Assembly: GCA_027625915.1 (NCBI GenBank)
Contig: JANTQA010000060.1
Span: 4,030,001 to 4,094,000, forward strand
Reading direction: 5' to 3'
DNA length: 64,000 bases
Source of the DNA: Anaeramoeba flamelloides
Lineage: Eukaryota > Metamonada > Anaeramoebidae
Position 1 is the first letter of the stretch, and each line of letters starts with the position of its first letter. The notes beneath the pieces are model-generated. The model worked only from the letters and a program-made list of their open reading frames with translations, made no database searches and was not told the DNA's origin. Below, in pieces: positions 57,230 through 64,000 of this stretch. The translations under genes and the position numbers were made by a program.

Positions 57230-57610
57230 TCATAATTTTCAATTATGAATATTAAGAAAATTGATCTGTAATTTCGTTTATCAAATATCAAATCCTTTTT
57301 TTAAGAATCAAATTTTTAAAATTATAACGCAAGTACTTATTATAATGATGACTAATGAGATTAAATTTGTTCGAACCATTATCTAAATAATCAAAAAAAA
57401 ATATGAAAATTGCATATACTTTTCCAAATTCCCAGCAATCATCAATAAAAGTCTATTTGTTTTTCATATAAGTAGATCAAATTGGGCTATCAAACAATTA
57501 ACTGGGTTTTCTCTAGAAACCTACTTTAATGAACTTTGTGTGAATTTATTACCGATTTCATTAAAAAATTGTTTTGTTAGCTAAAAAAAGGATTTGATTT
57601 TAATTTTTCC
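57230..57610. repeat. Degenerate relative of the long-TIR element at 21718-22202
   Basis: Shared ordered motifs are ATTTTCAATTATGAATATTA, ATCAAATCCTTTTTTTAAGA, AATCAAATTTTTAAAATTAT, CTATCAAACAATTAA and CTACTTTAATGAACTTT. The terminal arms are not well kept. Confidence 0.6.
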
Positions 57611-58423
57611 TCTTAAATTAAACATCAAATTTTATTTTATTAACAATTAATAATTATGTCTAAATTTATTTTCAGTTCAGTAATTATTTTCATTTCTGTA
57701 TTTTTAATCAATACATAATAACTAAAAAACTTTTTTATAAGTAAAATTTGTAAATAGTTTTTAAAACTCTATTGGTTATAATTATCCTTCTTAAAACAAT
57801 CTGAAGTATTCAATAATGTTCTATAAATTATTTTTTACATTAAACTAAAATAATTTTCTCAAAATTACCATAACTATCTTATATTTTCTATACCTCGTAA
57901 TAAAGACTTGAGATTGATTAATGATAGAAATAACAATAAAAATGGTTGAAAATTTTTATAAAATTTGAAATAATGTAAATTTATTGGGTAGTTTATTATA
58001 AAAATAAAATGAAATCTTGTCATGATCTTAAAATATTGTTTTTTGTAATTTTTATTTCAAATTTTGGAATTGGTGAGTTAACATCATTTAAAAATTTTAT
58101 TAATTTGAGTCTATTTTTTTGAACTCCAAAATTTGCATGTTTCCAATATCAAATGAAAAAAAGTTACCTATTATTTTTATTAAGAATTAAATTAATTCTT
58201 GAAAATGGAAAAATTTATTTTTCGTTTTATATTGGAAGTCTTGATTTCGAAAGTAAATTTTTTATTTTGTAATTTTTTTAATGATTAAAATTTCAATTCG
58301 TATCTTCGTCAATAAAACTAATTGAAGTATTGGTATTTTAATAAATGAATATTTGGTAGAAGTTTAAGAAAATTTTCTTAATTAAATTGAGATCTATAAA
58401 GCTAATATTTTTTTATTATTTTA
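57611..58423. other. Gene-free AT-rich stretch
   Basis: Extremely A/T-rich, without frames or matched repeats. Confidence 0.45.
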
Positions 58424-59259
58424 GGGTAGGTAGCTATACTATAAGGAATGATAAAAAAACTGAGAAATATGAGAAAAGAGTATTTGTTTTTTAATGTCGT
58501 GTGATGATGGATTTTCTAAAAAATACTTTATAAAAAAATTATTTGATATTTTCTTTTTTTTTAATATTTAAATAATAAAAAAAAGAGAAAAGAATTCAAA
58601 AAATTGGTTTGATTGTTTTTTTTTTTTTATTATATAGATTTTTTTCGTAGAAGTAAATTTAGAATTTATTAGAATAAAACTTATCACTATTTACTGGTTT
58701 AAAATTTGATAATTTATTATCATATTCGCTTTCCCAATTCCACCGAATCCAAGTTTTTTAAAACCCTAACAAGATATTTTATGGGATAGTTATACTTTTT
58801 TTGAAATCTTTTTAGCTATTAAAGTCCTATTCGTATTTCCTTTTGTGATACTCCCAATTGTAATGGTGTTGTTCTTTAAAAAGAAAATCCATTTATACGA
58901 AATGTTACTGATATTAAAATATTTTTTATTTATTACTTTTTATTGCTCATTTTGAAAAAAAAAACAAAAATGATTAAAAAATAGCAAATTAAAAAATTAA
59001 ATGCCACAATAGAATTTCGAGATAAGGATAAAAGTTTAAGTCATTCAACACTTGAAATACTATTTTAATCAATTCAACTCGACGTTCTATATGTGGTAAT
59101 TTCTTTGAGACTTTGAAAAATAAATTTAAAAAATCTAATGAATGAAGTACTTTAAATATAAAAATCAATGAGATAAAACCAAAGTAAAAAATTTCATTTT
59201 CTGATCCTCTTCAAAATTGTAAAAAAGTGAAAAAATTTCCTTACCCTGGCCAATTCCTC
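58424..59259. mobile_element. TIR element family AGGGAGTAGC, copy 3 (older)
   Basis: It starts GGGTAGGTAGCTATACTATA and ends CTGGCCAATTCCTCA, degraded versions of the family ends. It aligns with copy 1 from 7310 to 8004 (GATTGTTTTTTTTTTTTAT, TATTCGTATTTCC, GCCACAATAGAAT). It lacks the nested element of copy 1. Confidence 0.7.
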
Positions 59260-60069
59260 AAGGTTTTAAAAAAGTACTTTTACAGGTATTCATAATATGA
59301 AAAAAAATTACACAAAAAATTTCAATTTTGAAATATTTTTATAATAAATTGTTTGTTCTTTATCACAAGAATTCTTATCTCAATTTAAAATATTTCTGTC
59401 ATAAAAAAAATCAATTTTGAATTTTAGAGATAAATAACAAAATTCCCAAATCTCTTCAAGAAAATTTTATTTAGAAAAATCGAATTTCATTAAAACAAAA
59501 ACACAATTTCTAAATAAAATTTGTTAATAGACTTTAAAAATTTAAAGATTAAAATTATCATTCTTAAATCTAAATAATGATTTTTCAATTAGTTGAATAT
59601 TTAAATTTTTTGGTGAACCAAAAGTTTTATCTCAAAATTACAAAAAAAAACTTTATTTTATTATTTATAATAAAGAGTTTTTATTGAATAATAATGATAA
59701 GAATAGAAAAAACGGGGTAAAAAATTGTTATAATGTGAGAGATAAAAAGAAATTAAATATTTTCAATTTTGTAAAAAAAGGGGAAAAAAATTGACTCTTT
59801 GCGTGGTAAAAAAACCCATTTATAGTGTAATAATGATGAAAAAAATAAAAAAAATAAGAGAAAAACTTTTTATAATTTAAGAGATAAAGTCAATTTAATA
59901 ATACTCTTTTTCAAAAATCGTTGAAAAAAAATTGATTAAATAAAAAAAAATACTTTTCTCGATTTCAAGTTCAATTAGAATTTTTTTACACTTGTCATCT
60001 AGAAAATCTTTAAGTAGAGAATATTACCAATGAAATATTATAAAATTTTGTCAACATTTTGTTGTGAAA
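59260..60069. other. Gene-free AT-rich stretch
   Basis: No gene. Some weak similarity to 10.6-11.3 kb may mean that the 11.35/60.07 kb duplication extends further left, but I could not anchor it. Confidence 0.35.
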
Positions 60070-61310
60070 GACTGATCCGTTAAGTAACTAGTAAAGTGAA
60101 AAAAAATCTTCAACTAAATTTATTAGCAAATTCAAAAAGAATATTACAGCATCAAGATATTTAAAAATGGTGTAAAAATCTGATTACCATAAAAGTAAAC
60201 TTATTTTTAATACTATTTTCAGAAATGAATTATTCTTTTTAAAAAGTCTGATCCATTTTTCTCATTTTTTAAAATTTCAAAATTCAACATATTTCCAAAT
60301 TATTCAAAAAAAAATCATTTTCTTTGAAAGAAGATTGAAATCTTATTATCTGTATAAAAGGAATTGTAATAAAATTCACTTTAAAAATAAAACCACCAAG
60401 TTCTAAAAAAGCACCATATAAAAAATCTACTTAATCACAAAAAAAGTACAATAATTATTTTCAACTTAGAAAAAATTTAATTTTTTGATTCAAAGAACAG
60501 TTCCAATCATTTTTTTTTCATTTTATTGAACCAAAAATATCTGAGAATAAAAAAAATACCAATCGAATTAAAAAATCTCATAAAATATTTTTTTAAACCT
60601 GAAAAATTCAACTTATAATCTAAAGTAATATTATTTAATTTGATTATTTATAATCAATAATTAATCACTCAATCTAAATTCATTCATGTAAGTCATTAAC
60701 AACACAAAGATCAAATGTATAAAATAGACTTTACAATTATTTCTCAGTTTTGTAAATATTTTCAAACAAATAAAATTAATTCAAATAAATAATTCATAAT
60801 AATAAAAAAATAATAGGTATTATCAACTAACTGATTTTAAAACACACTGTTCCTTATTTAGACTCTTAATATTTGGAAAAGAATATTGTCTAATCTTTTA
60901 AATTTCAAGAAATTTAATAAATATTTATGAATAAAATAAATGATCAATTTTTTTTAATCTTCAAGGATTCAATATTTGATTTATTTTTATTGGATTTCAA
61001 AAATAAGATCAAAAGTTAAAATTTATCTGTTCATAAAGACTCTCTGAAATTTCTCAAAGTGAGATAACTTCAAAATAAAAATTTTTTGCAAATTTTTCTT
61101 TTTCTAATAAGATCCAAAAATTCATCAAAAAAGGAATACATCTTTTGACTGAAAATTTAATTGGGAAAATGAATTCTTTTAAAAAATGATAACTCATTTC
61201 TCTAAAATTGATAAATGAAGTTACATACCAGGTTTAATTGAACACTTGTGAAAATAATTACTCTATTACCTTTGGAAAAAAAAAATAAATAAGATTTACT
61301 AGTCCCTTAA
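60070..61310. repeat. Segmental duplication pair with 11.35-13.03 kb, copy 2
   Basis: Aligned in direct orientation with copy 1 and uninterrupted where copy 1 carries the TIR element 11767-12191 (near 60485). Homology stops near AGTCCCTTAAAAAG at 61303-61316, where copy 1 reads TGTCCCAAAAG and meets the TIR element at 13039. Confidence 0.72.
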
Positions 61311-61414
61311 AAAGATAATTTTCTAAAAGATGTAAATCTAAAAAAACCAAAAATCATTGTGACACTATTCAAATCGAATTTCAGTTTTTTTTTTTGCTAG
61401 AGTCATGATCACTA

Positions 61415-61875
61415 ACTGTTGAGAGAAAAATGTTGGACACAGAAAAATGGTTGTACACCATTTTTAATTGAGGAATATTAGTAAAATTGAAAATCAAATC
61501 CTATTGATAACTAGGTGAATTTTATATAAGTCCAGGTTTAAAGGTGTTACAAGTTCATTAATCTGTGGTTTGTGTAGAATACTCATTTGAATGGTTGATA
61601 ACTAAAGTAGATCATGCTGTTGTAACAAAAATCCGAGTTCTAGTAAAGTTTACTATTAATTCTGAAAATGGTAATTTTTAAACTCGATTTAGATTATAAG
61701 AGATAATATTTTGAAAAAGAAGAATTACATTAATTATTATTCTAATAAGTAGAATATTGTTATTTACTTTAGTTATTTCACAAACGATAGAAATTAAAAA
61801 TCATTTTCAGTAATGTTTAAAATTAAAATTGCTGTCCAACCATTTTTCTGTGTCCAACATTTTTCTCTCAATAGT
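61415..61875. mobile_element. TIR element ACTGTTGAGAGAAAAATGTT
   Basis: The left arm ACTGTTGAGAGAAAAATGTT/GGACACAGAAAAATGGTTG and the right arm complement ACTATTGAGAGAAAAATGTT/GGACACAGAAAAATGGTTG match for about 40 bases with one change. Part of the inner arm (TTTTTAATTG..GAATATTAGTAAAATTG) resembles the 21718-22202 element. The minus-strand frame 61807-62016 is an artefact. TA precedes the left end. Confidence 0.85.
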
Positions 61876-62095
61876 AAAATTGGAAATAAAGAGAAAGAAG
61901 AAAATTGGAAAAAAATTTGAGAATTTTATTTCAAAACACCATACTGTTAAAAGTGAAATAATGAGTATCCTTGCTTGAAAATATAAGAAAGTAATCACAA
62001 TGTTAATTAAGATCAATTAAGGGACCAAAAAGTTAAGATTGCTTTTGTAAAAAAATGATCATTCCATTAAAGATGAGCATAAGCAATGAATCGAA

Positions 62096-62800
62096 TTATT
62101 TGGTAAGCAATTTATGGTAATTTTGAATCCAAGGAACCATGCAAGTCCAATCTGGTGCAGAAACGATATTACCCTCAACGTGTGATTGTCCTGATTCAAC
62201 CTTGATGTATTTTCCACCGGATAAAGTGACATCTGGTCCACAGGCAGGGTAGGCGCTACATTCTCTTCCTTTGAGACCGCCAGCAGCGACCAAAACAAGT
62301 GGTCCGTGACAGATTACGGCAATTGGCTTGTTGTTTTCAAGGAAGTGCTTTGTAATGGTGATAACTTCCTCCTCGAGACGGATATACTCTGGTGCTCTTC
62401 CACCTGGAATCACAAGTCCATCAAAGCTGTCAAGTTCATTCAACACCTCATTAAAATTTCCGTTAAGCCAAAAATTGTGTCCGACTTTCTCGGAGTATGT
62501 TTGTTGTCCTTCAAAATCATGAACAGATGTTTTGACAGTTTCACCACTTTTTTTCCCCTTGCACACAGCAATCACTTTATGCCCTAAGCACTGAAGTGCA
62601 ACAAATGGTACCATGGTTTCGTAATCCTAATCAAAAGAAGAACAAGAGATCATCGATAGAGACAAGAACAACAAATTAATACGATCATTCCAAAAGGAGT
62701 TTTAAAAAAAAAAAAAAAAAAAAAAATTTAAAAAAAAAAAAAAAGCAAATCAAATTACCTCCATAAAATCCCCACAAAGCATTAAAAGTTTTTTTGACAT
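62096..62800 (-). CDS. DJ-1/PfpI family protein, two exons
   Basis: Exon 1 (62759-62800) encodes MSKKLLMLCGDFME. An intron (62627-62758, GTAATT...TTAG, 132 bases) follows, and exon 2 (62096-62626) begins DYETMVPFVALQ. The joined protein is 190 residues, the usual size of single-domain DJ-1/PfpI proteins. Motifs: GDFMEDYE with Glu14, the probable partner of the catalytic Cys; VHDFEGQQTYSE; LVIPGGRAPEYIRL; and the nucleophile elbow AVICHGPLVL with Cys120-His121. The C-terminus SGGKYIKVESGQSHVEGNIV matches the archaeal PfpI and plant DJ-1D subgroup better than human DJ-1. Members are reported as glyoxalases, deglycases, stress hydrolases or proteases. Which reaction applies here cannot be read from the sequence. 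A single-exon model starting at the Met at 62614 would lose the first strand and Glu14. No signal peptide, so probably cytosolic. Confidence 0.93.
62627..62758 (-). other. Intron of the DJ-1-like gene
   Basis: Phase-0 GT-AG intron: donor GTAATTTG, acceptor TTTGATTAG. On the coding strand it contains a long T-rich tract. It is the best-supported intron in the window and the template for the proposed B-box introns. Confidence 0.88.
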
Positions 62801-63642
62801 TGAAATAGTTTTAGATAATTTAAAAAAAAATGAATTAGAATTCTAAAATTGCTCTGAAAAGCAATATTTTTATTGTGAATAACTCCTGGTATTCATGTGT
62901 GTCCTGGAGACTTGTACAAATTTGCTCACTAATATTAATGTTGAATTTGTTCGTTTTCGAAAAGAGTTTTAAAATATTTTGGGGTATAATAACACCAAAT
63001 AAACGGAGAGACCATAGACATAAAATTTTTTCTCCTTTTGTATTTGTGTGAACAAAACACCAAAATCAATTTGTGTCTTCAAACGTAACCCTTCAATCTT
63101 ATTATTCAATTTTTTTTTTAACAAAGGAGAAAAAACTGATCTTTCGAGTTTAATCGCATTTGCATGGACACTGTGTAAATCTGATCGTTCGAATATCTTT
63201 AATCTCAAAAATAAACTTTTTGAAAAAGATAACATTTTGGTTTGATCCTTTTAAGGACTACGTTTGCAACTCAACTATTTTTCTCAACCCAATATGTTCC
63301 AATCTCATTTAAAATGTAAATGAATGATCTTTAAAATATTCTCCAATTTGGATCAAAAAATCATTTTATGTCATTTTTTACATGAAAAATGAAAAAGAAA
63401 TTTTGAGATACCTGAACTCGAACACCTTGTTAAGGAACGTGAAAATGAAAAAGAAAAATAAACACGAGTTTCTTACACAAAAAAACCCTTCTGAATAAAC
63501 AACTTTAAATCTAAATGATTGTATTGTCAAAGATTTTTGATCATTGAGTTACTTTGAATTGTTACATTGTCTCCACAAACAACTAACATGTTCCAACCCT
63601 CCAGAAAAAAATTATAAGACATAGAAATTGGTTGTCTAAGAT
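62801..63642. other. Upstream region of DJ-1-like gene
   Basis: No gene supported. Two opposite frames at 62969-63245 overlap one another and match no family. The promoter of the minus-strand DJ-1-like gene should lie just above 62800, but no motif can be named. Confidence 0.4.
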
Positions 63643-63711
63643 AATTCAATTTCTCTCATATAGAAATAGAAAATTCAATTTCTCTCATATAGAAATAGAA
63701 AATTCAATTTC
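63643..63711 (+). repeat. 29-bp tandem repeat, 2.4 units
   Basis: The unit AATTCAATTTCTCTCATATA then GAAATAGAA occurs at 63643-63671 and 63672-63700 without a mismatch and starts a third time at 63701. It creates the short chance frame seen there. No matching copy elsewhere in the window. Confidence 0.92.
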
Positions 63712-64000
63712 GATCTTAAGATCAAAATTTCAACTTCTCTTACTTTTATTTGAGTTATTTTTTTTGGAAAAACCAAAACAAAAATTAAATTTTCTCTCAA
63801 GAATTGAAATCACAGAAACCATGGAAACTTGAAAGTATTTTTCGATCTTTGTTTTTCAATTGTAAAAAGCTGAGATTTTAACAATTTTAGAAATTGAAGA
63901 TCCACGTTAATGTTAGTATTTTTTAGAATTTGTTTGTCAATTTCCCAAAGCAAAAAATGGATAACTTGCTTTTAATCTTCTATTTTAAATTTTATAGTTT

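Noticed and set aside
62328-62587. Plus-strand ORFs over the DJ-1-like gene
   Set aside because: They are antisense frames of the strongly supported DJ-1/PfpI exon.
63632-63832. 66-codon ORF at the right edge
   Set aside because: It is created by a 29-bp tandem repeat and matches nothing.
1-64000. CRISPR array, rRNA or prokaryotic operon structure
   Set aside because: No regularly spaced direct repeats with unique spacers, no rRNA-like conserved blocks and no ribosome-binding sites. The gene structure is eukaryotic.

Overview
The window is an AT-rich (by eye about 80% A+T), repeat-loaded stretch of a protist nuclear genome. The evidence is a short GT-AG intron in the DJ-1-like gene, B-box zinc-finger proteins of TRIM type, Lys/Asn/Glu-rich low-complexity proteins, a proteasome-assembly chaperone, LINE 3' ends with poly(A) tails, and many TA-flanked inverted-repeat elements. 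TAA, TAG and TGA all end reading frames, so the code looks standard. The gene style recalls Anaeramoeba-like metamonads or other free-living amoebae. That assignment is an inference from style, not a proof.

Six genes are well supported. (1) A 1,994-residue STAND/NLR-like protein at 14758-20742 (+): NACHT NTPase, pentapeptide segment, 15 WD40 blades, helical/TPR-like C-terminus. (2, 3) Two paralogous small B-box proteins at 5843-6309 (-) and 41918-42494 (-), each probably with one intron. (4) A B-box, coiled-coil and SPRY-like protein at 33612-34832 (-) whose 5' end is unclear. (5) A PAC4/PSMG4-like proteasome assembly chaperone at 46166-46543 (+). (6) A DJ-1/PfpI hydrolase-fold protein at 62096-62800 (-), whose 14-codon first exon carries the probable catalytic Glu. 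An acidic three-repeat protein at 53604-55229 (-) and a possible exon near 32110-32478 (+) have unknown function. The genes show no operon-like grouping.

The rest is mobile DNA and segmental duplication. The first 6.3 kb is duplicated in direct orientation at 37.27-42.5 kb. Each copy has insertions the other lacks: a LINE fragment and a TTAA-flanked element in the left copy, a TA-flanked MITE and a 0.7 kb TIR element in the right copy. These empty and filled sites define the element ends and target duplications directly. Other duplicated pairs are 11.35-13.03/60.07-61.31 kb (direct), 35.71-36.75/51.39-52.40 kb (inverted), 49.27-49.72/50.80-51.24 kb (direct) and a local tandem at 26.9-29.8 kb. 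At least a dozen distinct TIR or foldback families are visible.

Region by region: 1-6.3 kb, duplicated block with B-box gene A; 6.5-14.1 kb, nested TIR elements; 14.7-20.7 kb, NLR-like gene; 21-32 kb, gene-poor repeats; 32-35 kb, possible exon, a GC-richer island and the B-box/SPRY-like gene; 35-45.8 kb, second duplicated block, foldback cluster and LINE end; 46.2-46.5 kb, PAC4-like gene; 47-53.4 kb, TIR elements and a TG microsatellite; 53.6-55.2 kb, acidic repeat protein; 55-62 kb, repeats; 62.1-62.8 kb, DJ-1-like gene.
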